From NCBI GenBank assembly GCA_934359185.1, contig CAKRLE010000015.1:1-47670 (forward strand): DNA of 47,670 nucleotides. Reading direction: 5' to 3'. Below the pieces are notes generated by a model. It did not search any database, was not told where the DNA came from, and worked only from the letters and a program-made list of their open reading frames with translations. The number at the start of each line of letters is the position of its first letter. Within the stretch, counting starts at the first letter, position 1. Source of the stretch: an uncultured Lachnospira sp. (GTDB taxonomy: Bacteria > Bacillota > Clostridia > Lachnospirales > Lachnospiraceae). A program made the position numbers and the translations under genes. This document shows positions 9,566-18,189 of the stretch, piece after piece.

Positions 9566-10417
9566 ATGGCAATCATAGTTGATAATATCTGTTATACATA
9601 CGAGATAGGAACTGGATTTGAGAGACAGGCATTGAAAAATGTAAGCTGTGTTATCAATGATGGTGAATTTATTGGTCTTATTGGTCATACAGGTTCTGGT
9701 AAATCAACATTTATACAGCATCTGAATGGACTTGTTAAGGCAACAAGCGGTTCAATATATTATAATGGTAAGGATATATATGACAAAGATTTTGATATGA
9801 AGACACTTCGAAGCAAGGTCGGTCTGGTATTTCAGTATCCGGAACACCAGCTTTTTGAGACAGATATATTCAAGGATGTGTGTTTTGGACCAAAGAATCT
9901 TGGCGTAGATAAGATGGAGATGGAATTAAGGGCATATGAAGCATTGCATATGGTTGGTATTCCAGATGAGTTGTTTTATCAGTCACCGTTTGATTTGTCA
10001 GGAGGACAGAAAAGAAGAGTTGCCATTGCAGGTGTTCTTGCGATGAAGCCGGATGTACTCATATTAGATGAGCCAACAGCAGGACTTGACCCTAAGGGCA
10101 GGGATGACATATTAGGATGTGTGAAAAAGCTTCATGACGAGATGGGAATTACGGTAATCCTTGTTTCCCACAGCATGGAAGATGTAGCTAACTATGTGGA
10201 CAGGATTATTGTAATGAATGATGGCGTTCTGACATTTGATGATACACCTAAGGCAATATTTGCACATTCTGCGCAGCTTGAGGCAATTGGCCTTGCAGCT
10301 CCTCAGGTTACTTATATTATGAAAGACCTGTACGATGCAGGATTTAACGTTGATACATCAGCGATAACGATTAAAGAAGCCAAGGAAGAGATATTAAAAT
10401 CACTGGGAAGGATATAG
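9566..10417 (+). CDS. ecfA2: ECF transporter ATPase EcfA2
   Basis: Second ATPase of the shared ECF module, forming a heterodimer with EcfA1. The 283-residue protein has Walker A GHTGSGKST (residues 40-48), VFQYPEHQLFE (the Q-loop form typical of EcfA2), signature LSGGQKRR, Walker B VLILDEPTAGLDP and the switch H in LVSHSMED. The start is placed at the ATG following GTGAGGA, and an upstream in-frame GTG is less well spaced. The gene follows ecfA1 by 14 bp and precedes ecfT by 4 bp. Confidence 0.94.
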   Translation: MAIIVDNICYTYEIGTGFERQALKNVSCVINDGEFIGLIGHTGSGKSTFIQHLNGLVKATSGSIYYNGKDIYDKDFDMKTLRSKVGLVFQYPEHQLFETDIFKDVCFGPKNLGVDKMEMELRAYEALHMVGIPDELFYQSPFDLSGGQKRRVAIAGVLAMKPDVLILDEPTAGLDPKGRDDILGCVKKLHDEMGITVILVSHSMEDVANYVDRIIVMNDGVLTFDDTPKAIFAHSAQLEAIGLAAPQVTYIMKDLYDAGFNVDTSAITIKEAKEEILKSLGRI

Positions 10418-10421
10418 TGGA

Positions 10422-11237
10422 ATGTTACGAGATATTACAATAGGACAATATTATCAGACTAAATCAGTAATACATTCACTTGACCCAAGAGTTAAGCTGA
10501 TGGGTACTCTCGTATTCATTATATCTTTATTTATTGGTAAAAGCGTGTGGATGTATCTGGCTGTAACATTATTTCTTGCAGCTGTTATCAAATTATCTAA
10601 AGTGCCATTCAAATTCATTGTAAAAGGTTTGAAAGCGGTTGTTATTCTTGTAGCATTAAGTGCTGCATTTAATCTGTTTCTGACAGATGGTGAGGTTGTA
10701 TTCAGGCTGTGGAAGCTTACAATAACTAAAGAAGGTATTGTGCTTGCTGTATTCATGGTTATAAGACTTATGTACTTAATTATGGGTTCTTCTATTATGA
10801 CACTTACAACAACGCCTAATAACCTGACAGACGGCCTTGAGAAGGGTCTTGGATTTCTTAAAGTATTCAAGGTTCCAGTTCATGAGATATCAATGATGAT
10901 GTCTATTGCACTAAGATTTATTCCAATTCTTATCGAGGAGACCGATAAGATTATGAAAGCGCAGATGGCGAGAGGTGCAGATTTTGAGAATGGTAATCTT
11001 ATTCAGAAGGCTAAAGCAATGATTCCTATTCTTGTGCCATTATTTGTGTCTGCATTCAGACGTGCCAATGACCTTGCCAATGCCATGGAAGCTAGATGTT
11101 ATCACGGCTCAGAGGGCAGAACCAAGATGAAGCCATTAAAATACACTAAGAATGACAGAATAGCCTATGGTGTACTTGCGTTGTACCTTATAGCACTTAT
11201 AGCTTTAAATGTCGTTATGGGCGACAGGATTATATAA
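10422..11237 (+). CDS. ecfT: ECF transporter transmembrane subunit EcfT
   Basis: Membrane coupling subunit that links the ATPase pair to interchangeable substrate-binding S components. The 271-residue protein has several hydrophobic segments (about residues 25-60, 65-85, 105-130, 245-265). It has the cytoplasmic coupling helices with MARGADFENG and EARCYHG, corresponding to the two Ala-Arg-Gly motifs that contact the ATPases. The second reads ARC. It is tightly linked to ecfA2. The ECF S protein at 22.3 kb is one possible partner. Confidence 0.93.
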   Translation: MLRDITIGQYYQTKSVIHSLDPRVKLMGTLVFIISLFIGKSVWMYLAVTLFLAAVIKLSKVPFKFIVKGLKAVVILVALSAAFNLFLTDGEVVFRLWKLTITKEGIVLAVFMVIRLMYLIMGSSIMTLTTTPNNLTDGLEKGLGFLKVFKVPVHEISMMMSIALRFIPILIEETDKIMKAQMARGADFENGNLIQKAKAMIPILVPLFVSAFRRANDLANAMEARCYHGSEGRTKMKPLKYTKNDRIAYGVLALYLIALIALNVVMGDRII

Positions 11238-11248
11238 CAGATGAAACA

Positions 11249-11295
11249 ATGCATAAGTGTCACAGGAAAATATTTTTCTTGTGGCACTTATGCAT
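11249..11295 (+). repeat. Long perfect hairpin between ecfT and truA
   Basis: The arms 11249-11264 and 11280-11295 form a 16-bp stem with a single G-U pair and a 15-base loop. No T-run follows, so it is not a classic terminator. It may protect the ecf mRNA 3' end, mark a processing site, or damp read-through into truA. Confidence 0.7.
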
Positions 11296-11319
11296 ATTAA
11301 GCCTAGGGAGCAGAACTAG

Positions 11320-12117
11320 ATGAAGAGAATAAAGCTTACTGTCGCATACGATGGTACTAATTATTGTGGCTGGCAGATACAGCCTAATGGAATGACAATT
11401 GAATCTGTGCTTGATAATGCTGTTGAACAGCTTACAGGTGAAAAGATACATGTGATAGGCGCAAGCAGAACTGATTCGGGTGTATCAGCCTATGGAAATG
11501 TTGCAGTGTTTGACACAGAATCAACAATTCCTGGTGACAAATTTGCATATGCACTTAACCGCTATATGCCGGATGATGTTAGCATAGTTGACTCGTGTGA
11601 GGTTGAACCATCATTTCATCCAAGACATTGTGATACGAAAAAGACATATGAATATAAGATATTATGCTCAAAATTTCCTGTTCCACAGTTTCGCAACAGT
11701 GTGTGGCACGTTCCGTACAAGCTTGACATAGAAAAGATGCGCCAGGCAGCGTCATATCTGACGGGCGAACATGATTTTAAAAGTTTTGCATGTGTGAGGA
11801 CTGATGCAGAGACAACAGTGAGAACAATATATTCACTGGAGGTTGAGGAAAAAGCATTATTTGGAGTGGGTGTGGATTCCCATGCAGATATAATACAGTC
11901 GCCGGTTAGGGATGCTGTTATGTACACAATAAGGGTTTGTGGCAATGGATTTTTGTATAATATGGTTCGTATTATAGCTGGAACTCTTATGCAGACAGGG
12001 CGTGGACAGTTGACGCCAGAGCAGGTAAAGATTATGTTAGAAAGCATGGACCGCACTGTGGCTGGGCAGACTGCGCCTCCACAGGGACTTACGCTGATGG
12101 GGATTGAATACATGTAA
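11320..12117 (+). CDS. truA: tRNA pseudouridine(38-40) synthase TruA
   Basis: The enzyme makes pseudouridine at positions 38-40 of tRNA anticodon arms. The 265-residue protein has the N-terminal KLTVAYDGTNYCGWQIQPN, the catalytic aspartate in GASRTDSGVSA (ASRTD motif), HDFKSFACVRT, and the C-terminal GNGFLYNMVRIIAGTL. TAGGGAGC lies before the ATG. Co-location after the ecf module and before rplM-rpsI is a common Clostridia/Bacilli order. Confidence 0.96.
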   Translation: MKRIKLTVAYDGTNYCGWQIQPNGMTIESVLDNAVEQLTGEKIHVIGASRTDSGVSAYGNVAVFDTESTIPGDKFAYALNRYMPDDVSIVDSCEVEPSFHPRHCDTKKTYEYKILCSKFPVPQFRNSVWHVPYKLDIEKMRQAASYLTGEHDFKSFACVRTDAETTVRTIYSLEVEEKALFGVGVDSHADIIQSPVRDAVMYTIRVCGNGFLYNMVRIIAGTLMQTGRGQLTPEQVKIMLESMDRTVAGQTAPPQGLTLMGIEYM

Positions 12118-12193
12118 TGTGTGGATATCCTCGCATCTTTTGTAAGCGTTTGTGGACAATTTTAAAAATGTGTCAAATAATATAAAAAAGGAA

Positions 12194-12222
12194 TTGACAC
12201 ACCAGGAAGTGTGTTATATAAT
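12194..12222 (+). promoter_or_regulatory. Consensus promoter of rplM-rpsI
   Basis: TTGACA at 12194-12199 and TATAAT at 12217-12222 are both perfect and separated by exactly 17 bp. A short inverted repeat (ACACA/TGTGT) lies in the spacer. It drives the rplM leader. Confidence 0.93.
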
Positions 12223-12229
12223 TTAACAA

Positions 12230-12361
12230 TGTGACGTGGATAAACTGCGCTCACATATTGGTTATTAAAGGTATTAGATGCTTAACCAATGCCCCGGAGA
12301 AGCATTTATAATATATAATAATAACATTTTGTTTAATGTAATTAGTGAATATTTCAGGAGG
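12230..12361 (+). ncRNA. L13-type ribosomal protein leader of rplM
   Basis: The leader begins just after the promoter. It contains GTGA/TCAC pairing around GACGTGGATAAACTGCG, and ATTGGTTA pairing with TAACCAAT. It also contains ATGCTT, which can instead pair with AAGCAT after GCCCCGGAG. This matches my memory of the Firmicute L13 leader family, which mediates autogenous control of rplM-rpsI. The overlapping alternative helices fit a switch or pseudoknot. The assignment was made by eye, not with a covariance model. Confidence 0.75.
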
Positions 12362-12368
12362 AAAACCA

Positions 12369-12797
12369 ATGAAAACTTATATGGCTACTGCATCAAGCAT
12401 TGAAAGAAAATGGTATGTTGTTGATGCTGCAGATTATACATTAGGTCGTTTAGCATCACAGGTTGCTGCTGTATTAAGAGGAAAGAACAAGCCTACTTTT
12501 ACACCATTCATCGACTGTGGTGATAACGTTATCGTTATTAACGCTGAGAAGGTTCAGCTTACAGGTAAGAAGTTAGATCAGAAGATTTACTACAATCACT
12601 CAGATTATGTTGGTGGTATGAAAGAGACAACTCTTAGAGAGTTAATGCAGAAGAAGCCTGAGAAGGCTGTTGAGCTTGCAGTTAAGGGAATGCTTCCAAA
12701 GGGACCTTTAGGCAGACAGATGTACACAAAGCTTCACGTATATGCTGGTCCAGATCATGATCAGGCAGCACAGAAGCCAGAAGTATTAAAGTTTTAA
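12369..12797 (+). CDS. rplM: 50S ribosomal protein L13
   Basis: The product is 142 residues, the usual L13 length. It has [50 protein letters not shown] and [31 protein letters not shown] motifs. AGGAGG at 12356-12361 selects this ATG over one eight codons upstream. It forms a two-gene operon with rpsI. Confidence 0.97.
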   Translation: MKTYMATASSIERKWYVVDAADYTLGRLASQVAAVLRGKNKPTFTPFIDCGDNVIVINAEKVQLTGKKLDQKIYYNHSDYVGGMKETTLRELMQKKPEKAVELAVKGMLPKGPLGRQMYTKLHVYAGPDHDQAAQKPEVLKF

Positions 12798-12825
12798 TTA
12801 GAGGAATATAAAGGAGGATATGACA

Positions 12826-13230
12826 GTGGCTAAGAAGGCAAACGCAAAGTTCTACGGAACTGGTAGAAGAAAAAGCAGTATCGCTAGAGTATATTTAGTA
12901 CCTGGTAATGGTACAATTACAATAAATAAGAGATCTCTGGATGAGTATTTTGGTCTTGAGACATTAAAGGTTGTTGTTAAGCAGCCATTAGTACTTACAG
13001 AGACAACTGATAAGTTTGATGTTATCGTTAATGTACACGGTGGCGGATACACAGGTCAGGCTGGTGCCATCAGACATGGTATTTCAAGAGCTCTCCTTGA
13101 GGTTGATTCAGACGAGTATCGTCCAGCACTCAAGAAGGCAGGTTTCTTAACAAGAGACCCAAGAATGAAGGAAAGAAAGAAGTACGGCTTAAAGGCAGCT
13201 CGTCGTGCTCCACAGTTCTCAAAGAGATAA
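12826..13230 (+). CDS. rpsI: 30S ribosomal protein S9
   Basis: The tail of S9 reaches the P-site tRNA anticodon. The 134-residue product has [43 protein letters not shown] and the C-terminal [24 protein letters not shown] at 12811-12817 is correctly spaced for this GTG and only two bases from an ATG two codons earlier, so I use the GTG. It ends 46 bp before a strong terminator. Confidence 0.95.
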   Translation: MAKKANAKFYGTGRRKSSIARVYLVPGNGTITINKRSLDEYFGLETLKVVVKQPLVLTETTDKFDVIVNVHGGGYTGQAGAIRHGISRALLEVDSDEYRPALKKAGFLTRDPRMKERKKYGLKAARRAPQFSKR

Positions 13231-13275
13231 TATTTACAATCCAAAGCGTCTTATGGCGTTTAAGAAAAGTATATT

Positions 13276-13310
13276 ACACCCCAGGACTTTTTGTCCTGGG
13301 GTGTTTTTTT
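13276..13310 (+). terminator. Intrinsic terminator after rpsI
   Basis: A perfect 12-bp GC-rich stem (13276-13287 with 13293-13304), a five-T loop and a T-run. It ends the rplM-rpsI operon. Confidence 0.95.
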
Positions 13311-13402
13311 GTAAGAACTGTGGTACAATAAATAAAGAAGAATATTGTTGTTTTAACCATATAATAATTATGCTATATCTATTTTAGAAAGGGATGTTTT
13401 TA

Positions 13403-13633
13403 ATGACAACAGTGAGCACGAAAAATGGAAGAATAATAAAAGTTATATCTCGTCAAGAAGAGAAAGAAATACTTAGCGTATCTGATAGTGAGATGGATAG
13501 AAGGGCAGTTGAAGCAGTTAAGGCAGCGATAAATAAGGCTAAAATCTGTAAAAAACCGATAGCAGGTTATGATAAAGAAAAGAAGGCTGCATATATCGAA
13601 TATGCAAATGGAGATAGAAAATATGCAGAATAG
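13403..13633 (+). CDS. Small protein preceding zeta-type toxin, putative antitoxin
   Basis: A 76-residue, charged, soluble protein with no recognised domain. It has an N-terminal strand-like STKNGRIIKVISRQEEKEI, a helical middle with many alanines and lysines, and a C-terminal GYDKEKKAAYIEYANGDRKYAE. GAAAGGG fits this ATG, while an in-frame ATG three codons earlier touches it directly. Its stop lies inside the next gene (11-base overlap), a coupling typical of toxin-antitoxin operons. The antitoxin role is inferred from position and size only. Confidence 0.6.
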   Translation: MTTVSTKNGRIIKVISRQEEKEILSVSDSEMDRRAVEAVKAAINKAKICKKPIAGYDKEKKAAYIEYANGDRKYAE

Positions 13634-14174
13634 AAAGCCAATGGTACTTGTCTTAGCAGGCCCTAATGGATCAGGAAAGAGTACAATAACAGCTTTTTTT
13701 GAAAAGGTTGGTAAATACACTAATGCGGATGATATAGTTGCATCTACTGGAATGGATAATATGGAAGCTGCAATTCTTGCTGATAAAATGCGATATGAGT
13801 CTATTAAAAAGAAAGAGGATTTTACATTTGAAACAGTATTGTCATCAGACTATAAGATGGAAATATTAAGAAAAGCTAAAAAAGAAGGATACTTTATTAA
13901 GTGTGTATTTGTTCTTACAATAGATCCTCAGATTAATATAGCAAGAATAAAATCAAGGGTTGCTGCCGGAGGACATGACGTAGAGAAATCAAAAGTGATA
14001 GATAGATATTATAAATCAATTAATAATATTAAAAAGTTAATCGATATATGTGACATTATGCATGTGTATGACAACACCGATACTCCTCAAAGAATTATTC
14101 GCAAGCATAAAGAAGACTTTTCAATATATCCTAATGAGTATTGGAGTGAACAGGATATATTGAATTTATTATAG
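13623..14174 (+). CDS. Zeta-toxin-family P-loop kinase
   Basis: A 183-residue protein with Walker A GPNGSGKST at residues 13-21, followed by NADDIV and FTFETVLSSD, which resemble zeta/COG4185 proteins. Family members phosphorylate UDP-activated amino sugars or act as unidentified kinases. The start was chosen by GGAG at 13610-13613. Other in-frame ATGs lie at 13602 and 13608. It overlaps the preceding small gene, so the pair is probably a toxin-antitoxin module. Toxicity and substrate cannot be read from sequence. Confidence 0.75.
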   Translation: MQNRKPMVLVLAGPNGSGKSTITAFFEKVGKYTNADDIVASTGMDNMEAAILADKMRYESIKKKEDFTFETVLSSDYKMEILRKAKKEGYFIKCVFVLTIDPQINIARIKSRVAAGGHDVEKSKVIDRYYKSINNIKKLIDICDIMHVYDNTDTPQRIIRKHKEDFSIYPNEYWSEQDILNLL

Positions 14175-14617
14175 TAGTTTTTATGTTGGTTTAAAAGTAA
14201 TAGACAAGGTAGTTACGGAAATCTGTGGGCAGTGCTACGCATACAACAGATATGTAACACTACCAGATACAAATCCTCAATTTATGGGCTTTTCACGCTC
14301 TCAAAACGTTAGTTTTAGTTCTCAAAGAGATAATTATCTTTTGTCCATTTAAGAAATTACATCCCGGAAGCTATATGTTTCCGAGAATTTTTATTGAAAT
14401 ATAATATAGTTATAATGATATAACTATATAAAGAGGATGATACATGCATGCTAAAATGTAGCAAAAATGTATTCAAGCATTGAATAATGTATGACTGCAG
14501 AGGTGAATTCTTTAGTAAAGTCAAAAGAGTACAGGATGGCGTGACATTTCTAGTGACTTAATATAGACATTAATGATATAATCAATTACTATAAAAAACA
14601 ACAGATGGGAGCTGTAT
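14175..14617. other. 443-bp gene-free stretch after the zeta-type gene
   Basis: No credible gene is visible. It holds an extended hairpin at 14208-14264: GGTAGT with ACTACC, and ATCTGT with ACAGAT. There is also a palindrome around 14326-14340 and a weak hairpin followed by T-rich sequence at 14365-14392. An AT-rich perfect inverted repeat lies at 14404-14429, just ahead of a ribosome-binding-site-like GAGGATG and an ORF of only five codons. It could be decayed gene material or an RNA element. Confidence 0.4.
14404..14429. repeat. AT-rich inverted repeat
   Basis: A perfect 10-bp inverted repeat (14404-14413 with 14420-14429, loop AATGAT) stands in the gene-free region. It could be an operator for a lost or very short gene, since GAGGATGATACATG follows, but the reading frame stops after five codons. 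Confidence 0.45.
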
Positions 14618-15391
14618 ATGATAAAAATAGCATTTTTCGATATAGATGGAACATTGCTGAAAATGGGGAATAAAGAGCTGACAGATAAAACAGTTAAAGC
14701 ATTAAATTCTCTTCGCCAGAATGGGATATTGCTTTGTATGGCAACGGGCAGAGGTTATCTTTCAATTCCTGAATTTAAAGATATTACATTTGATGTGTTG
14801 CTTACATTTAATGGTTCATATGTAATGGCTGGAAAAAAGATTATTTTCAGGAACCCCTTGAATAATGATGATAAACATCAAATAATTCAAAATCTTAACA
14901 AAATGAACAGAGCAGCTGCTATCAGCAATGAGCATTTTATTGTTACTAATGGTACAGATGAGCATCTGGAAGAGTACTTTAAATTTGGAAATGAAACATT
15001 AACAATTGCAGATAATTTTGATGAGTTATGTAAAGAAGATATTTATCAGATTATGTGTTCGTGCAGAAAAGAAGAATACACCCAGATACTGCAAGGAACT
15101 AAAAATACTCAGATAACTGCATGGTGGGATAAAGCAGCAGATATTATTCCATCGAATTGTGGGAAGGGAAATGCTGTAAATGCAGTGCTTAGTTATTATG
15201 GATTATCAAAAGATGAGGCAATTGCTTTTGGAGATGGTAGAAATGATATAGAGATGTTAGAAGCAGTTGGTACAGGTGTGGCTATGGGGAATGCCATAGA
15301 TGAAGTCAAAGCAAGAGCAGATGCCATATGTAAATCAGTTGAAGAAGACGGAGTGTATCATTATTGCATGGAGAAAAAACTCATTAAATAG
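14618..15391 (+). CDS. HAD-superfamily phosphatase, Cof type
   Basis: A 257-residue haloacid-dehalogenase-like hydrolase. Motif I FFDIDGTL (nucleophile D8, D10), motif II ATGRGY, a C2-type cap in the middle (about residues 80-185), motif III lysine in GKGNAVNAVL, and motif IV GDGRNDIEML. Relatives dephosphorylate sugar phosphates, flavin or pyridoxal phosphates with broad specificity, so the substrate is not predictable. It stands alone in an accessory region, preceded by GGGAGC and a poor promoter-like sequence. Confidence 0.9.
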   Translation: MIKIAFFDIDGTLLKMGNKELTDKTVKALNSLRQNGILLCMATGRGYLSIPEFKDITFDVLLTFNGSYVMAGKKIIFRNPLNNDDKHQIIQNLNKMNRAAAISNEHFIVTNGTDEHLEEYFKFGNETLTIADNFDELCKEDIYQIMCSCRKEEYTQILQGTKNTQITAWWDKAADIIPSNCGKGNAVNAVLSYYGLSKDEAIAFGDGRNDIEMLEAVGTGVAMGNAIDEVKARADAICKSVEEDGVYHYCMEKKLIK

Positions 15392-15409
15392 AAAGAGTTA
15401 AGGTAGGGA

Positions 15410-15665
15410 GCATGAACAGATTTGTTCGGAATCTAGAAAACTATTACCACAATATGAAAATATTTTAAAAGATGGGAATAAATGTGAAACTATAAAAAGC
15501 TCACAATCTTATTTTCATTGATGAAGTACAACTATGTAATAAATTTGAATTAGCAATTAAAGATGCATATACGAAAATTATCATTGCGCAGACTCATCAT
15601 GAAATGTATAAGTATGAAGGAATTCTTATTTTTGATATAGCAAGATGGCTCCTTGATATACGATA
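15410..15665 (+). pseudogene. Decayed gene fragments, possibly AAA ATPase related
   Basis: Two reading frames carry protein-like text interrupted by stops and a frame change. The first reads EHEQICSESRKLLPQYENIL and runs to a stop. The second begins after a TAA with [20 protein letters not shown] and continues to [20 protein letters not shown] then a stop. IFIDEVQ looks like a Walker B motif of AAA/DUF4143-type ATPases, which often read FLDEIQ...FEKAI there. No start with a good ribosome binding site is seen. I read it as gene debris, perhaps from more than one gene. Confidence 0.45.
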
Positions 15666-15674
15666 GCATAAAAG

Positions 15675-16076
15675 TCATCTTTTAATCGCAATATTTCTTA
15701 ATGTGCGAAAGATTATGTTATTCTGAGGCTCAAATACAACAATCTCATCATGCATATATATCATTCTATATAGGTATACAATTATAAATGCGGCGAAGAT
15801 AACACCCCAGCAGAAGTAGTATACTTTCTTGTTTAATTTAGTCCTGCATAAGAATAATATCAGCGCAAGAGGTGGAAGAAAAAAGAGCGGATGAGACATA
15901 AATGCAGCACTAAAATCCAGATGTAACAAAGCAATCCATGCTCTTGTCATGCCACAGCCGGCACATGATATGCCAGTTATATATTTAATTGGACAAGTAA
16001 TTCCAAAGCACTGCATAATGGCATATACAGCAATGACAAGTGCAATGGAAATAAGAGCGGATTTGTTGATTTTCAT
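15675..16076 (-). CDS. DUF2752-type membrane protein
   Basis: A 133-residue membrane protein with an N-terminal hydrophobic segment (residues 7-25), then CPIKYITGISCAGCGMTRAW. The family hallmark is CP...G..C.GCG.TRA. Further hydrophobic segments lie at about 60-75 and 85-105. AAAGGA lies correctly upstream of the ATG. The function is unknown. It is transcribed toward the decayed ATPase fragment and diverges from the dGTPase gene. Confidence 0.85.
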   Translation of the reverse strand: MKINKSALISIALVIAVYAIMQCFGITCPIKYITGISCAGCGMTRAWIALLHLDFSAAFMSHPLFFLPPLALILFLCRTKLNKKVYYFCWGVIFAAFIIVYLYRMIYMHDEIVVFEPQNNIIFRTLRNIAIKR

Positions 16077-16294
16077 AGTATTCCTTTTAAAAAATAGTTA
16101 TTTTTACATCATTATACAACAATATACAATATATTAATAGATTATATATGGGCTGATAAATAATGTATTGACATATGTGCCAATATAATGAAATCGACAA
16201 AAAATATATTGCATATACAATATTAATAGAATAAAATGATTGAAAATAGATATATAAGCCGTATTTAAATGAAAGAATTTGAAGGGAGTATATA

Positions 16295-17503
16295 ATGACA
16301 CAAAATATATTCAGCAGTTATGCATCAACGCCGGAGAATCCACACTGGCAGGAGCATATTGAGAGAAAGACTCCATTGTATCAGAGAAAGAATGATATAC
16401 GTTCTGATTACGAAAGGGATTATACACGTATTCTTCATTCGCTGGCATATAGAAGATTGAAACATAAGACACAGGTATTTTTTAATATAGATAACGATCA
16501 TATATGCACCAGAATGGAACATGTCCAGCATGTAGAATCAGTAAGCTGTACAATAGCAAAATATCTTGGCTTAAACGTAGACTTGACTCGTGCAATTGCT
16601 ATGGGGCACGATCTTGGACACGCACCATTTGGACATGAGGGTGAGGTTGAACTATCAAATATAAGAGCAGAGCTTGGAATGGATAAGTTCTGGCATGAGA
16701 GAAATAGTCTGAGAATAATTGATAATATTGAACTTCTTGAGGATAATAATAGTGATTTCCGGAATCTTGATTTAACATATGCGGTAAGAGATGGAATAAT
16801 ATCGCATTGTGGTGAGGTCGATGAGAATGGAATTATACCACGCAAAGAGAGAATTGATCTTGATGAATTCAGTACATCTGGACAGTATCAGGCATATACT
16901 TGGGAAGGATGTGTTGTCAAAATTGCTGATAAAATCGCATATCTGGGGAGAGATATAGAAGATGCAATTCGTATGAATTTCATAGAAGAAAAGGATAAAC
17001 AGGAGCTGCGTGATATATCAAGGCTATATGGAGAGAAGACAATTAATACCACTATTATAATACATAATTTTATAACAAGCATTTGTAATAACAGTTCACC
17101 TGAAGCTGGGATAAGACTTAGCGATGAAGATAATAAGATGCTTAATCAGATAAAAGATTTTAATTACGACACAATTTATAAAAATGCTAAATTTAATGTT
17201 TATAAGAATTATGCCGCACTTGTGATAAGAAGCATCTATAACACTTTGATTGATTTATATGACTGCGATAATACATTAAATAAGCTGTCAGAAAAAGAAT
17301 CGACATATCCAACTTTGATTGATGATTTTGCCAAGCATATCAGAGTTTATTCTGAACTGGAGAATAATGAAAGATATAAGAACAAAAAGATATATGGGAA
17401 ATTAGAAGACAAAAAGATATATGCCCAGGCGATAATTGACTATATATCGGGTATGACTGACAGGTATGCAATTGAAATATTTAACGAACTTTTAAGATAT
17501 TAA
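16295..17503 (+). CDS. dgt: Deoxyguanosinetriphosphate triphosphohydrolase-like HD protein
   Basis: A 402-residue dGTPase-family protein that would hydrolyse dNTPs to nucleoside and triphosphate. The N-terminus has the family pattern ERDYTRILHSLAYRRLKHKTQVF, then TRMEHVQHVESV. The HD-domain metal ligands are in AMGHDLGHAPFGHEGE (H105, D106). A third cluster, KIADKIAYLGRDIEDAI, gives the last aspartate. GAAGGGAG precedes the ATG. Such enzymes balance dNTP pools, and some serve phage defence, but nothing here links it to a defence operon. Confidence 0.92.
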   Translation: MTQNIFSSYASTPENPHWQEHIERKTPLYQRKNDIRSDYERDYTRILHSLAYRRLKHKTQVFFNIDNDHICTRMEHVQHVESVSCTIAKYLGLNVDLTRAIAMGHDLGHAPFGHEGEVELSNIRAELGMDKFWHERNSLRIIDNIELLEDNNSDFRNLDLTYAVRDGIISHCGEVDENGIIPRKERIDLDEFSTSGQYQAYTWEGCVVKIADKIAYLGRDIEDAIRMNFIEEKDKQELRDISRLYGEKTINTTIIIHNFITSICNNSSPEAGIRLSDEDNKMLNQIKDFNYDTIYKNAKFNVYKNYAALVIRSIYNTLIDLYDCDNTLNKLSEKESTYPTLIDDFAKHIRVYSELENNERYKNKKIYGKLEDKKIYAQAIIDYISGMTDRYAIEIFNELLRY

Positions 17504-17584
17504 AATAGACAATATATTATATAAAGTTGCATGTTTTTAACAATAATGGATAATATATTATATAATATAACTAACGAAAAATAA

Positions 17585-18052
17585 TCTGTTGATAATGACA
17601 GGCGGAATATGCCATCAGGTATTAAGCAGATTCACATGCTTACTGCGGCAGCACTTCTTGAAATTGATTATGAGCAGCCTAATCTTGATTATCATCAACT
17701 TATGAAACTTACAAAAATAATAACAAGAGAAAATCTGTATGATATTGAAAATATGTATCGGCAGATGTGTTTTAACGTGTATGCACACAATAGAGACGAC
17801 CATTCAAAGAACTTCACATATGTTTATAATGAAGATAAAGATGGATGGAGACTAAGTCCTGCGTATGATTTAACATATAGCAGTACCTACTATGGAGAAC
17901 ATACAACAACAGTTGATAGTAATGGCAGAAATCCAGATATTAAGGAGCTTGTTGCGGTTGGTACAGCAGCAGTAATGTCAAAAGATAAGTGTGTAGTAAT
18001 TGCACAGGATATAGAAAAATGTGTAAAGGATATGCTTGGAAAATATACTTGA
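17585..18052 (+). pseudogene. HipA-family kinase, truncated C-terminal part
   Basis: The frame opens after a stop at 17582 and reads NDRRNMPSGIKQIHMLTAAALLE, then the catalytic-loop-like NRDDHSKNFTYV and SPAYDLTYSS. These are signatures of the C-terminal half of HipA serine/threonine kinases. About 150 residues remain after the first ATG at 17609, against about 400 or more in full HipA. The N-terminal subdomain and the phosphate-binding region are missing. No HipB-like partner is present. It is most likely an inactive remnant. Confidence 0.8.
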
Positions 18053-18074
18053 AAATAAATCTTATTACTAAAAC

Positions 18075-18147
18075 ATCCCAGACAAGTCTGAACCGCCACA
18101 TGCAAAATTTAATTTAAAGTGCAGCGGGTTCAGCCCCTGTCTGGGAT
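18075..18147. terminator. Nested hairpin between convergent genes
   Basis: A perfect 10-bp outer stem (18075-18084 with 18138-18147) encloses a second stem, CTGAACC/GGTTCAG (18088-18094 with 18127-18133). The 32-base inner part carries an AATTTAATTTAAA tract. It lies between convergent genes with T-rich flanks on both strands, so a bidirectional terminator is likely. It is more elaborate than most. Confidence 0.65.
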
Positions 18148-18189
18148 ATTTAATTTAAAAGTTATACCCTATACCGATAATCAAGGGGA

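Noticed and set aside
18172..18180. ACCGATAAT as a sigma-D -10
   Set aside because: Spacing to the TAAA is short and no plus-strand gene follows.
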